From assembly GCA_022010055.1 (NCBI GenBank), contig CP091737.1, forward strand, positions 1,178,001 through 1,242,000: a DNA stretch of 64,000 nt. Reading direction: 5' to 3'. The DNA is from Treponema sp. GTDB lineage: Bacteria; Spirochaetota; Spirochaetia; Treponematales; Treponemataceae. The position numbers and the translations under genes are program-made. This document shows, piece by piece, positions 7,916 through 15,825 of the stretch. A model generated the notes under the pieces. The model did no database searches, was not told where the DNA came from, and saw only the letters and a program-made list of their open reading frames with translations. Numbering within the stretch: position 1 is the stretch's first letter; each line of letters begins with the position of its first letter.

Positions 7916-8339
7916 AATTCCCACAAACAACCGCGCTTGAGATAGCAGACAACATAAAAGAAATAGGAAAAAACGCCTGTCTTGCAATGTGCTACATTTA
8001 TTGCGCAGGAATTGACCCTGACAATGAGATTGAATACATCCGCATTGTGAACAACGCAATAAAAGCCGGAATTATCGCAAAGGATTGCACAGTAACGGAC
8101 GCAGAACGTTTTTACAGCACATCACAGGAAGAAAAACAACAGTTGTAAAAAAAACCGTTACAGACATAAAGGAAATAAAACAGGCTGCGCCAGTAAGATA
8201 CATTGCAGACGGCTACTCCGGGCATTGGGTGGTGGTTGAAGACGGAAAAATTGTGTTCAACTCCCTTGTAAATTCCATAAATGTAACAAAAGGAAAACCT
8301 GCGGAAGCTCGTATTATAAAATGGGGGATTAAAATATGA
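7912..8339 (+). CDS. DUF261-like protein (possible papain-fold peptidase), frameshifted
   Basis: About 142 residues split at a poly-A near 8130; one extra A joins EEK to TTVVKKTVTDI. The N-terminal part has conserved Cys residues in ACLAMCYIYCAGI. The C-terminal part has SGHWVVVEDGKIVFNS, in which the Cys...His...Asn order recalls C39/papain-type peptidases and the DUF261 family of phage proteins. In a lysis cluster without any other recognisable endolysin, a peptidoglycan peptidase is a reasonable but unproved guess. Confidence 0.5.
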
Positions 8340-8746
8340 AATTTGACGAATGGATGAAACAAAGCTTTCCGAACAAAGGAAACAATGATCATTCTGTTTA
8401 TTCTGTAAAGGATATGCACTCCGCATTTTACGCAGGAATAATGCACGGAACAGGAAAAGAAGCGCAGAAAGAAGAAAGCGAAACTGAAAAAAATGAAACC
8501 GAAGAACAGTTAGGCATTTCCGAACAACCACCTAAAAAGAAAACCTACAAGGCAAAGACAACAAGCCTCGTTGCTCAAATTGTAGCAGCCTTATGGGTTG
8601 CGATATGGTGCGCAAAAAAATTCATGACATCCGGCGGAGAAACAAACGACATCATTTTAAGCGGTTTTGCAATCGCCGCGTGCTTTTGCCCTGTTTATTT
8701 CAATATGATTTTAGACAAAGTAAAATCAATCAGATTTGGAGAATAA
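8336..8746 (+). CDS. Possible holin-like protein with two C-terminal membrane helices
   Basis: 136 residues: a polar N-terminal half with a Glu-rich stretch (45-60), a basic hinge (PPKKKTYKAKT), then two hydrophobic helices (about 77-97 and 104-124) and a short basic tail. The place between the DUF261-like gene and the spanins suggests a holin or a regulator of lysis. The long cytoplasmic-type N-terminus is unusual for a holin. Confidence 0.45.
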   Translation: MKFDEWMKQSFPNKGNNDHSVYSVKDMHSAFYAGIMHGTGKEAQKEESETEKNETEEQLGISEQPPKKKTYKAKTTSLVAQIVAALWVAIWCAKKFMTSGGETNDIILSGFAIAACFCPVYFNMILDKVKSIRFGE

Positions 8747-8749
8747 AAA

Positions 8750-9061
8750 ATGACAAAGTTTTTTCTTATCATAATCGGGATTCTTTTGACGTTGCTTATA
8801 TTTGCGATTCTTACAATTTATTTGCAGGGAAAAATCTATAAAGGAAAACTGCGAAAACAAAAGGCAGATTTTTTGGACCAATATAACGACCTTCAATTCC
8901 GGCAGCAGGAGATTTTGAACAATGCGAAAAATAAAAAAGATAAGCTTCATTCTGGCAGTGATTCAGACAATTTCAATAACAGCCTTGACATCTTGCAGAA
9001 CCTTAAAAATGACAGAAGCAAGACCGATTCAGATAAAGGCAGAATTCCCAAATCCTTATGA
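8750..9061 (+). CDS. Inner-membrane spanin (Rz-like)
   Basis: 103 residues with an N-terminal membrane helix (about 3-25) and a periplasmic Lys/Gln/Asn-rich coiled coil. The 3' part overlaps a lipoprotein gene in another frame, the classic Rz/Rz1 design. Spanins fuse inner and outer membranes in the last step of lysis, which makes sense in a double-membraned spirochaete. Confidence 0.7.
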   Translation: MTKFFLIIIGILLTLLIFAILTIYLQGKIYKGKLRKQKADFLDQYNDLQFRQQEILNNAKNKKDKLHSGSDSDNFNNSLDILQNLKNDRSKTDSDKGRIPKSL

Positions 9062-9212
9062 TGACAATGGAAAACCGGTTGTAACACTTGAAAACAACGG
9101 CTTTGTGAGAATGCCTTTGTGGTACTGGCTGAAAATAACAGAATTCGCCGTTGACATAGAGACAAACAGAGATTTACAGGAGCAAATGCTAGATGAAAAT
9201 ATTCGGAATTGA
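8922..9212 (+). CDS. Outer-membrane spanin lipoprotein (Rz1-like)
   Basis: 96 residues. The signal sequence MRKIKKISFILAVIQTI leads to a lipobox LTSC with Cys at residue 24. It starts 140 bp inside the inner-membrane spanin gene in a different frame and ends 20 bp inside the portal gene. Embedded overlap with a lipoprotein signal is the hallmark of an o-spanin. The mature part (about 73 residues) is longer than lambda Rz1. Confidence 0.7.
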   Translation: MRKIKKISFILAVIQTISITALTSCRTLKMTEARPIQIKAEFPNPYDDNGKPVVTLENNGFVRMPLWYWLKITEFAVDIETNRDLQEQMLDENIRN

Positions 9213-10443
9213 AATAAGAAAGGTAAAGAACGACACAACACGTTTTCCAATGTCAAAGTACACATCTGGAAATATTTTTTATTACTCACCCAGAATGTCA
9301 ACGGCTGAACTTCTTGCAAATGCAACGGTCAATGCCTGTGTAAACATAATCGCAGACGCGGTGGCAAGTCTTTCGCTTAATGTGTACAAAAAAGGCAGGA
9401 GCGGAAGGGAAAAAGTAACAGAGCTGCCGCTTGCAAAAGTCCTGAAACAGAACACAAATTATTATGATACAGCCTACACTTTCAAACAGCAGATAATGCT
9501 TCACCTTCTGCTGAAAGGCAACGCATTTATTTTTATTGAACGCAATCCGGATTATTCAGTCAGGGCGCTCTACCCTTGCGATCCGGATAAAGTGGAAATC
9601 TGCCTGGATGAAAACAAGGACGTTTATTACAAATACTATGTCGACGGAATACCTAAGAAATACAACACAACGGCAATGCTTCATATTCCTGCGATAAGAT
9701 ACAATCAATTGCGGGGCTTGTCGCCAATGGAATATTCAACACATTCAGCAAACAGGGCTTGAACTTGAAGAATACACTCAAAAGTATTTTGACGGCGGAA
9801 TACATTCAAAACTGCTTGTAAATGTTCCGGTGGAACAAAAGAACTGGTCAAAGGACGATTCCCAGAAACTTACAGAGCAACTCTTATCAAGCTACGGCGG
9901 AAAAGAAAACGCGAACAAACCGCTAATCCTTTCAAAGGATTGACCGCAAGTCCAATCAACATAAACGGAAATTCAGACAGCCAGCTTGTTGAAAACAGGT
10001 CGTTCAGTGAAAAGGAAATTGCAAAAATCTTCCGTGTCCCGCTTTTTATGCTTGGAAGCGAAAACTCAAAATTCACGAACCAGGAACAGGCGAACACATA
10101 TTTTTTACAGCACACTCTTACACCGTGGCTCGTAAAGATTCAGGAATATCTAAACCGGCTTCTTCCGGTGGAAATGCAAGACTTCTGCTATGTGGAATTT
10201 GACACGGACACAATGCTGCGCGCCGACTACAACACAAGAATGAACAACTACGTGAAAGGCCTGCAGAGCGGAATCTATACGCTGAACCAGGTTCTTGAAA
10301 TGGAAAACCTGCCGAAAGTAAATGAAGATTATGCGGACAAGCACATTATGCTTGAAAACTACAAGGCGATGGACGGTGCGGACAAAGACGATAACGATGA
10401 AGACGGAAAGGACGATAATAAAGACGGCAACAAGGAAGAATAA
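9193..10443 (+). CDS. HK97-type portal protein, frameshifted
   Basis: About 416 residues over three frames. The ring protein is the DNA entry gate of the head. Recognisable parts: ACVNIIADAVASLSLNVY near the start; QQIMLHLLLKGNAFIFIERN; a GLSPMEY segment; then EKEIAKIFRVPLFMLG and TNQEQANTYFLQHTLTPWL, typical of phage portal families. The breaks lie near 9740-9752 (one extra base) and near 9938 (one missing G in AAAGGATTG). The acidic tail is low complexity. With the breaks repaired the length is normal, so sequencing error is likely. Confidence 0.9.
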
Positions 10444-10480
10444 AAAAAAGGACTGTTCAAAAAAAATAGAACAGCCCTTT
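10442..10480. terminator. Bidirectional terminator between portal and cassette 3
   Basis: GGaCTGTTC pairs with GAACAGcCC across an A-rich loop, with an A-run on one side and T-run on the other. It can end both the portal transcript and cassette 3. Confidence 0.75.
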
Positions 10481-10485
10481 AACCT

Positions 10486-10689
10486 CTATTCAAGGCACTT
10501 TTTAACAAAGAAATGCGACGGCTTCAAGCCGCTCTCTGCAATCCTTTGCTTTATCTGCTCGTATTCTTCCGGAGAGCAGGAAAAACTGAAAGTCTTGTAT
10601 TTTCTGCCTGTTCCGCTGCCTTTTTTTCTTCCGCCTCCGTGATAGCCGTAGCCGACATACTTAGGCTTTTCTGCTGTTTCCTCGCCCAT
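10486..10689 (-). CDS. Cassette 3 gene C: ribbon-helix-helix-like protein
   Basis: 67 residues: GYGYHGGGRKKG N-terminal motif (shared with cassette 1), strand KTFSFSCSP, then helices EEYEQIKQRIAESG and PSHFFVKKCLE. Likely a DNA-binding regulator. Its ATG overlaps the gene B stop (TAATG). Confidence 0.75.
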   Translation of the reverse strand: MGEETAEKPKYVGYGYHGGGRKKGSGTGRKYKTFSFSCSPEEYEQIKQRIAESGLKPSHFFVKKCLE

Positions 10690-10805
10690 TAGATTACCCC
10701 GAATATTTTAAGGCATACAAAAAGCACAACGGCATTCACAATACCCTGAATAACCGCAAGAATAATTTTAGCCCAGAACGGCTCTTTTCCATTTTCTGTT
10801 GACAT
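10689..10805 (-). CDS. Cassette 3 gene B: tiny membrane peptide
   Basis: 38 residues: polar start (MSTENGKEPFW), then one hydrophobic helix to the end. AGGGGG lies before the ATG, and the stop overlaps the gene C start. Confidence 0.7.
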   Translation of the reverse strand: MSTENGKEPFWAKIILAVIQGIVNAVVLFVCLKIFGVI

Positions 10806-10838
10806 ATAAGCCCCCTAGGAAGTAAAATGTGAGTACAC

Positions 10839-10868
10839 AAAGGCGGAAGTCCTAAAACCGCCGCCCTT
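10839..10868 (-). terminator. Cassette 3 inter-gene hairpin
   Basis: CCGCC/GGCGG-cored stem-loop between genes A and B, followed on the minus strand by a TTTG stretch. Same placement as in the other cassettes. Confidence 0.6.
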
Positions 10869-10876
10869 GTTCCCCG

Positions 10877-10981
10877 TTAGCGAGCTATCAAATTAATGAT
10901 GACCGCTACAAGGATTTGGATAAAGCCTGCAATTAGTAGTAATGATACTTCTTGCAGGTATTTTTTTACCCATTTTTTCAC
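10877..10981 (-). CDS. Cassette 3 gene A: tiny membrane peptide
   Basis: 34 residues from a GTG start (an ATG just before it is followed directly by a stop). Basic N-terminus (KKWVKKY) and one hydrophobic helix (about 12-32). AAGGGAG precedes the start. Confidence 0.65.
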   Translation of the reverse strand: MKKWVKKYLQEVSLLLIAGFIQILVAVIINLIAR

Positions 10982-11040
10982 ATCTTACTCCCTTTAACAA
11001 AGATTTTCTCTATGCGGCTCAACGAACCGCCTGAATATAA

Positions 11041-11068
11041 GATATAACATTTTATTGTATTCTGTCAA
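11041..11068 (-). promoter_or_regulatory. Cassette 3 promoter
   Basis: TTGACA (11068-11063) with a 16-bp spacer to TATATC (11046-11041) on the minus strand. Confidence 0.7.
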
Positions 11069-11097
11069 TAGTTTTTAACAAAAAAAATATTCTTTTT

Positions 11098-11105
11098 TGA
11101 CTATA
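11098..11105 (+). promoter_or_regulatory. TGACTATA module motif, copy 3 (methyltransferase)
   Basis: Ends exactly 5 nt before ATG 11111, with no Shine-Dalgarno sequence. Confidence 0.6.
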
Positions 11106-11110
11106 TCCGT

Positions 11111-12354
11111 ATGAACTACGGATTGCCATACATGGGAAGCAAGAACAAGATAGCCGAATGGGTGGTCTCGCATTTTCCTGAAAAAAAGCATTTTTACGAT
11201 TTGTTTGCCGGAGGCTGCGCAGTAACCCACTGCGCAATGCTGAAAAGCAAGTTTGAGACATTCACAATAAATGACATCTCGAAGATGATGGAGTTTTTCA
11301 CGGACGTAATCAGTGGAAAATATGCCGCTGAAAAACGCTGGATAAGCCGCAAGGATTTTGTTGCGCTAAAAGACAATGACGAGTATGTGCGCATCTGCTG
11401 GAGTTTCGGAAACAATGGAAAAGACTATCTTTATTCCAAAGAAATAGAGCCGTGGAAAAAAGCTCTGCACTATGCGCGCGTTTACGGCGACTTTTCCTTT
11501 ATGGAAGAATTCGGCATAAGGACAGACGGCACAAGGATTGACATAAAAAAGAATGCCGCGGAATACAAGGAAAAATATATCAGATGGTATTTAAAAAATG
11601 TTTTGAAAAGTCCGGCGGAGTATGAAAGACTGCGCAGTAACCTTGAGATAAAAATCAAGGACAATTCGGAGAAGCTCCGCGCGTATCTATTGGAGGGATT
11701 AAAAAAATCCGGAAAGACAAGGGCGGAAGTTGACCGCTATCTTGGCACTAACGGAATGGAAAGACATTACTTCGGAAGAAGCCAGTGGGAGTTTCCGACA
11801 CGAGAAGTGTATATAAAATTGCAGTCGCTTTGTATCTTCCAGAAAGCTACGATGAAATTTATGGTCTTCAATTTTTATATGAAAGTCTGGAAAGTCTGCA
11901 AAGTCTGGAAAGTCTGGAAAGTCTGCAAAGTCTGCAAAGTCTGCAAAGTCTGGAAAGGCTGGAAAGGCTGCAAAGGCTGCAAAGTCTGGAAAGGCTGCAA
12001 AGTCTGCAAAGTCTGCAAAAATTCCGGGGCGACTACAGGAATGTCAAGATTCAGCCGGATTCTTTGATTTATTGTGATATTCCATATAAAAATACGAAGG
12101 AATATTCAAACGGCGGATTCGACCATGAAAGTTTCTATGACTGGGCGGAAACGCAAAGCGAGCCTGTAATTATAAGTGAATACGCAATGCCAGAAGAAAG
12201 ATTTGAAAGAATCGACTTTTTAGAAAAAAGAAGCCTCTTGTGTGGCGGTTCAAAACTTTATCACGAAGAAGGACTTTTTGTTCCGAAGACACAGATTAAA
12301 AAAGGCATTTTCAGCGTAACGAAAAAAGAATGGGCGCAACTTGAATTGTTTTAA
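11111..12354 (+). CDS. Dam/D12-type N6-adenine DNA methyltransferase with repeat array, frameshifted
   Basis: About 414 residues in two frames (11111 to about 11830, then to 12354). Motifs: YMGSKNKIAEW (motif X), YDLFAGGCAVT (motif I, SAM binding) and IYCDIPYKNT (motif IV, a DPPY variant with Ile). Between motifs I and IV is an array of 15 Ser/Arg-Leu-Glu/Gln triads from a 9-bp repeat. Loss of one base near CAGTCGCTTTG (about 11830) separates EVYIKLQSL from YLPESYDEIYGLQ. It probably methylates phage DNA against host restriction. The array lies where D12 enzymes carry target recognition, so its length may matter. Confidence 0.8.
11881..12015 (+). repeat. 9-bp minisatellite in the methyltransferase
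   Basis: Fifteen consecutive units of (G/C)AAAG(T/G)CTG. Nine is a multiple of three, so slippage changes the protein by three residues per unit without a frameshift. Confidence 0.95.
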
Positions 12355-12396
12355 ATAAAAACTCCTGAAAATTCTATAAAACACCTTGAAAAACTA

Positions 12397-12425
12397 TTGA
12401 CTTAAACAAGATAACAATGTAATAT
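12397..12425 (+). promoter_or_regulatory. Cassette 4 promoter
   Basis: TTGACT (12397-12402), a 17-bp spacer and TAATAT (12420-12425). Confidence 0.8.
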
Positions 12426-12445
12426 AGAATCATCAGGAGGCAATT

Positions 12446-12553
12446 ATGCAAAAGCGTAAAAAGAAAAAGCCACTGACGAATGGCGAAAAGATAGCCCTAG
12501 CAATGCTGATTTTCGACTTCATCAAGTGGCTTGTCGAACTTCTTAGGAAGTAA
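12446..12553 (+). CDS. Cassette 4 gene A: tiny membrane peptide
   Basis: 35 residues: very basic N-terminus (QKRKKKKP), one amphipathic to hydrophobic helix (about 13-33) and a basic end. CAGGAGG lies 5 nt before the ATG. Confidence 0.75.
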   Translation: MQKRKKKKPLTNGEKIALAMLIFDFIKWLVELLRK

Positions 12554-12559
12554 GACCTT

Positions 12560-12580
12560 GGGGGCGTTGCCCCCTTGTTT
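12560..12580 (+). terminator. Cassette 4 inter-gene hairpin
   Basis: GGGGGC-GTT-GCCCCC followed by TTGTTT: tight stem-loop between genes A and B. The GC-GTT-GC core is shared with the cassette 5 leader hairpin. Confidence 0.75.
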
Positions 12581-12617
12581 ACGCTTATACTAAATAAAAT
12601 TTTTAGGGATGTCAATT

Positions 12618-12725
12618 ATGGATGAAAACAACGAAAAACAGGAAAACAAACGACTGAATATTATTTTGATTGCAATTCTTATTGTAAGTATTCTGGATTT
12701 TATAACAACTTTGATAAAGGGATAA
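12618..12725 (+). CDS. Cassette 4 gene B: tiny membrane peptide
   Basis: 35 residues: charged N-terminus (DENNEKQENKR) then one Ile/Leu-rich helix and a short basic end. AGGGA lies upstream. It ends 4 bp before gene C. Confidence 0.7.
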   Translation: MDENNEKQENKRLNIILIAILIVSILDFITTLIKG

Positions 12726-12729
12726 AAAA

Positions 12730-12933
12730 ATGACAGAAGAAACAAAAAACTGGGGTGGAGCCCGCAAAGGCGCTGGAAGAAAGAAACTTTCAGAAGGCGG
12801 CCAGGTAAAAATCCAGATCGCTCCACAGAAAAATGAATTGGAACTTATAGACAGCGAAGCCGAAAAAGCCGGACTAAACAGGACGCGCTTTGTTGTGGAA
12901 TGCGCGAAGTTCTGGAAGGAAAACCACAAATAA
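12730..12933 (+). CDS. Cassette 4 gene C: ribbon-helix-helix-like protein
   Basis: 67 residues. N-terminal GGARKGAGRKK, a strand (QVKIQIAP), then two helices with EAEKAGLNRTRFVVECAKF. It is the most divergent gene C, lacking the conserved VSC, but keeps the layout. A regulator of the cassette is inferred. Confidence 0.7.
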   Translation: MTEETKNWGGARKGAGRKKLSEGGQVKIQIAPQKNELELIDSEAEKAGLNRTRFVVECAKFWKENHK

Positions 12934-12951
12934 AAAAAGCCTCCTGATACC

Positions 12952-12988
12952 AGGGGATTTCCCACAATGGGAAATCCCCTTTTTTTTA
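12952..12988 (+). terminator. Cassette 4 terminator
   Basis: AGGGGATTTCCC pairs perfectly with GGGAAATCCCCT over a 5-nt loop and is followed by eight T. Confidence 0.95.
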
Positions 12989-12997
12989 ATAAAAGTA

Positions 12998-13027
12998 TTG
13001 ACAAAAATTTAATGTATAATGTATATT
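12998..13027 (+). promoter_or_regulatory. Cassette 5 promoter
   Basis: TTGACA (12998-13003), an 18-bp spacer and TATATT (13022-13027). It starts immediately after the cassette 4 terminator. Confidence 0.7.
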
Positions 13028-13033
13028 ATAAAC

Positions 13034-13050
13034 ACAGGGCGTTGCCCTGT
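13034..13050 (+). promoter_or_regulatory. Cassette 5 leader hairpin
   Basis: ACAGGGC-GTT-GCCCTGT in the 5' leader of gene A. It is like the cassette 4 A-B hairpin and the only leader hairpin found in a cassette. Confidence 0.6.
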
Positions 13051-13078
13051 AAGAAATCTTTATTAAAAGGAGTGAACT

Positions 13079-13204
13079 ATGGAAAACGGCAATAAAAAAG
13101 CCCGCAAAGTGATACAGACACTCTGCAAGGCTCTAGCCGAAATCCTTATAACCGTCATCAGTGCGGTAATTGCAGAAGCGATTATCAGACTGACTTTCAG
13201 TTAA
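13079..13204 (+). CDS. Cassette 5 gene A: tiny membrane peptide
   Basis: 41 residues: basic N-terminus (ENGNKKARK) and a long Ile/Ala-rich helix. AAAAGGAG lies 6 nt before the ATG. Confidence 0.75.
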   Translation: MENGNKKARKVIQTLCKALAEILITVISAVIAEAIIRLTFS

Positions 13205-13212
13205 TGAGGGCT

Positions 13213-13243
13213 GGCACGGTGGCACTAAAACTGCCGTGCCTTT
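13213..13243 (+). terminator. Cassette 5 inter-gene hairpin
   Basis: GGCACGG pairs with CCGTGCC across a 14-nt loop, followed by TTTATT. Confidence 0.75.
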
Positions 13244-13272
13244 ATTCCGTAGTTTACTTCTTAGGGGGCTTT

Positions 13273-13364
13273 ATGTCAAACACTTTAAAGACTGTCATAA
13301 ATGTGTTGTGCGTGGAATAATCATTGCAATAGTCATCTTTGTTGCCTGGAAAATCTGGGGGTAA
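13273..13364 (+). CDS. Cassette 5 gene B: tiny membrane peptide, frameshifted
   Basis: AGGGGG precedes ATG 13273. The frame stops early, but loss of one base near AATGTGTTGTGCG (about 13305-13315) would join MSNTLKTVINVL to a hydrophobic helix VRGIIIAIVIFVAWKIWG ending at the TAA at 13362. This gives about 31 residues like the other gene B products. Confidence 0.55.
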
Positions 13365-13367
13365 CCA

Positions 13368-13562
13368 ATGGAAGAAAAACGCAATAGAGGACATCAGAGA
13401 GGCGTTCCAAATCCAAACGGCGGAAGAAAGGCGACAGGATTAAAGCGTGTCAGTTTTTCTGTTTCGTGCCAGCCTGAAGAGCTGAAGGAACTAAAAAAAC
13501 TTGTAGCCGCTTCAGGAAAAACAACAAGCCGTTTTTTACTGGATTTAGCGTTCAACAGATAA
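13368..13562 (+). CDS. Cassette 5 gene C: ribbon-helix-helix-like protein
   Basis: 64 residues. N-terminal NPNGGRKATG, strand RVSFSVSCQP, helices EELKELKKLVAASG and TTSRFLLDLAFNR. It is a close match in layout to cassettes 1, 6 and 7. Confidence 0.75.
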   Translation: MEEKRNRGHQRGVPNPNGGRKATGLKRVSFSVSCQPEELKELKKLVAASGKTTSRFLLDLAFNR

Positions 13563-13570
13563 TCATTTTT

Positions 13571-13603
13571 AGAGCTTGCTCAATCGGGCAGGCTCTTTTT
13601 TTT
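13571..13603 (+). terminator. Cassette 5 terminator
   Basis: AGAGCtTGC pairs with GCAgGCTCT and is followed by eight T. Confidence 0.85.
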
Positions 13604-13673
13604 CGCCAACGACGGCCAGTTTTTTTATTTACTCCATGTACTCCATTTTACTCCACGCTTAAAAATTCCATTT

Positions 13674-13681
13674 TGACTATA
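13674..13681 (+). promoter_or_regulatory. TGACTATA module motif, copy 4 (head genes)
   Basis: Lies 32 nt before the protease ATG, which here does have a GGAG site. The spacing therefore differs from the leaderless-type copies. Confidence 0.5.
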
Positions 13682-13713
13682 CCTGTAAATTTACAAAATG
13701 GAGATTTTGCAGA

Positions 13714-14370
13714 ATGAAACCAAATTTTAAGACAGAAAAGGACGAATTAAGAAGTTTTGATTTTGAGATTCGTGCCTCCAAAGATGAACAGAACGGCACT
13801 TTTATCGAAGGCGTTCCAATCGTTTTTGATAAAAAATGCGACATGGGATTTTTTGAGGAATACATTTCACGTGATGCGCTTTCAAAAACTGATATGAAGG
13901 ACGTACGTTTTCTTGTGAACCACAACACTGAAATGACTCCCCTTGCGCGATCAAGAAACAACAACGCAAATTCCACAATGCAAATGGAAGTCAAGGAGGA
14001 CGGAATGCACATCCGCGTAAACCTTGACACAGAAAACAACACGGACGCAAAGAACCTTTATTCTGCAATCCAGCGCGGAGATGTAAGCGGAATGAGCTTT
14101 ATGTTCAAAGTGCGGGGCGAGGACTGGAAAAACCTTGATTCAGAATATCCAAAAAGGACAATCACAGACATTGAAAAAATATTTGAAGTAAGCGCAGTAA
14201 CTTTTCCTGCATACGAAGATACATCAATAAAAGCCCGTGCCGTTTCCGCGCTGGAGAGCGCAAAGCGGGAGCTGGAGAGCGCAAGGGAAAAAGAAAAGGA
14301 AAAAGAACTAAAAAAAGCGCAAATTGACTATGAGATAAGACAAAGGGAACTTAGTATTTTGTCTTATTAA
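13714..14370 (+). CDS. Prohead protease (HK97 / S78 family)
   Basis: 218 residues. The fold is recognisable from FIEGVPIVFD near the start, the catalytic His in RFLVNHNTEM and the catalytic Ser in GDVSGMSFMF, then FEVSAVTFPAYEDTS. It matures the prohead by cleaving the scaffold part of the capsid protein. The C-terminal Glu/Lys-rich coiled coil (about 175-205) is common in phage proteases. It lies directly before the capsid gene. Confidence 0.9.
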   Translation: MKPNFKTEKDELRSFDFEIRASKDEQNGTFIEGVPIVFDKKCDMGFFEEYISRDALSKTDMKDVRFLVNHNTEMTPLARSRNNNANSTMQMEVKEDGMHIRVNLDTENNTDAKNLYSAIQRGDVSGMSFMFKVRGEDWKNLDSEYPKRTITDIEKIFEVSAVTFPAYEDTSIKARAVSALESAKRELESAREKEKEKELKKAQIDYEIRQRELSILSY

Positions 14371-14387
14371 AAAAAAGGAGAAAAAAT

Positions 14388-15574
14388 ATGAACGAATTGC
14401 AGAAACTTCTTGAAAGAAAAGCAACTCTTATCAACGAAATGCGCGCAATGAACGAAAGCGCAAAAGACAGGGCATTTTCAGACGAAGAAAAAAAATCTTA
14501 TTCTGAAAAAGAAGCGGAGCTTAAATCGGTTGTGGCAAAAATCGAGGCGGAAGAAAGAAAATCCACTCTTGACGGCTTTACAAATGAACCACCTGCGCCC
14601 GCCGCTGACAATCCTGCAAAAACAGCCGGCACGGAAGAAAAGAAAGCTTTCTTCAAAATGGAAAAACGTTCGGGCGATGTGTTCCTTTCAGTCGGAACAA
14701 GCGATACGCCAGGCGGAGCGGCTGCCCTTGCCCCGGAAGAATTCTTGCACGAAATCCTTAAAGAAGTGGAAAAAGAAGCCATTCTTTACAGCCGCGTGCG
14801 GAAACTTCCTGTCAGCGGCGCAGGCTCTCTGGGCGTTCCGTACGAAAAAACCGACGCGACAGCGGCTGAATGGACGAACGAAATCCCTGCCACAGAAATC
14901 GGCTATGACAAGGCGTGGGAGTTCGGCAAACGCTCGCTTTCACCAATTGACCTTGTAAAGCAGATTCTTATAACAAAGAAATTCTTGCGGCAAGCGCATT
15001 CCCGATTGACACTCTTGCAAAAGATAAAATCGTTGAAAAACTTACAAGCGCTTTTGAAAACGGAATCATCAACGGTTCTGGCACAAATCAGCCGCTCGGA
15101 GTTTTCACCGCCAGCGCGGACGGAATTCCGGCCAGCCGTGATGTTGAAACCGGAGCCTCGGAAATTTCCGCCGATGACCTTATCAACACGAAGATGAGCC
15201 TCCGCCCGGAATACAGAAGCAAGGCTGTATGGGTTATGAGCACGGAAGTATTAAAGGATGTCATGAAGCTGAAGGCAACTGACGGCCGCTACTTGTGGCA
15301 GCCGGCTATCGCCTTGGGCGAGCCTGCGACAATCCTTGGGCTTCCGGTAATCGAAAGTGAATATGCGCCTACCGCAAAAACTGCCGGCAGTTACGTCGCT
15401 GTTCTTGGAGATTTCAGCCACTACTGGTTCGCGTACTGGAAAGGACTTGATGTTACTGTTCTTAATGAAAAGTATGCAGGAACTAATCAGATTGGATTCC
15501 TTGGACATACACTCGCAGACGGACAGCCGACACTTCCGGCCGCATTTGCACGACTTAAAATCAAGGCGGCGTAA
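14388..15574 (+). CDS. Major capsid protein (HK97 fold), frameshifted
   Basis: About 395 residues in two frames. The N-terminal Glu/Lys/Ala-rich coiled coil (1-75) is the delta scaffold removed by the protease. The capsid domain begins around GDVFLSVGTSDTPGG, continues through the E-loop/spine segment VPYEKTDATAAEW, and ends with WVMSTEVLKDVMKL...YAGTNQIGF in the P and A domains. The break is at AAAGAAATTC near 14982; one added base gives TKEILAASAFPIDTLAKD. AAAGGAG precedes the ATG. Confidence 0.92.
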
Positions 15575-15589
15575 ATTAACCGCTTGAAC

Positions 15590-15626
15590 AAAGCCCTTTT
15601 TCTGTAACACACAGAAAGGGGGCTTT
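15590..15626 (+). terminator. Long hairpin after the capsid gene
   Basis: AAAGCCC..TTTCTGT pairs with ACAGAAA..GGGCTTT around a 5-nt loop, with no long T-run. It may attenuate transcription or protect the abundant capsid mRNA. Confidence 0.65.
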
Positions 15627-15645
15627 ATGATTACAGGAGAAACTT

Positions 15646-15825
15646 ATGGCACAGAGAAACACAGCCGTTACAGAAACGCCGGCAGAAAAAAAAACCGTAA
15701 AAATAAAAATCAATTCAACTCTACGCGGAAGCTACGGAGCATTTGACCCGGGCGAAACAGTGGAAGTTGAAAAATCGCTTGCGGATGCCTTTATAAAAAA
15801 CGGCTATGCGCAAAAGGCGGACTAA
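15646..15825 (+). CDS. Small head protein with lysine/beta-rich fold
   Basis: 59 residues. VKIKIN..LRGSYGAFDPGETVEVEKSLADAFIKNGYA is the short family that often follows the capsid gene in siphophages (a strand pair and ADxxIxxGYA helix), probably a head-connector accessory. The stop is followed directly by the next ATG. Confidence 0.7.
   Translation: MAQRNTAVTETPAEKKTVKIKINSTLRGSYGAFDPGETVEVEKSLADAFIKNGYAQKAD

Noticed and set aside
11820..11840. Programmed or phase-variable frameshift in the methyltransferase
   Set aside because: The 9-bp array cannot cause it, and many essential genes in the window show the same single-base breaks.
11881..12067. KVCKVWK-type repeat peptide as a real protein end
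   Set aside because: It is the methyltransferase repeat read in the wrong frame; the Leu-triad frame connects to motif IV and the natural end.
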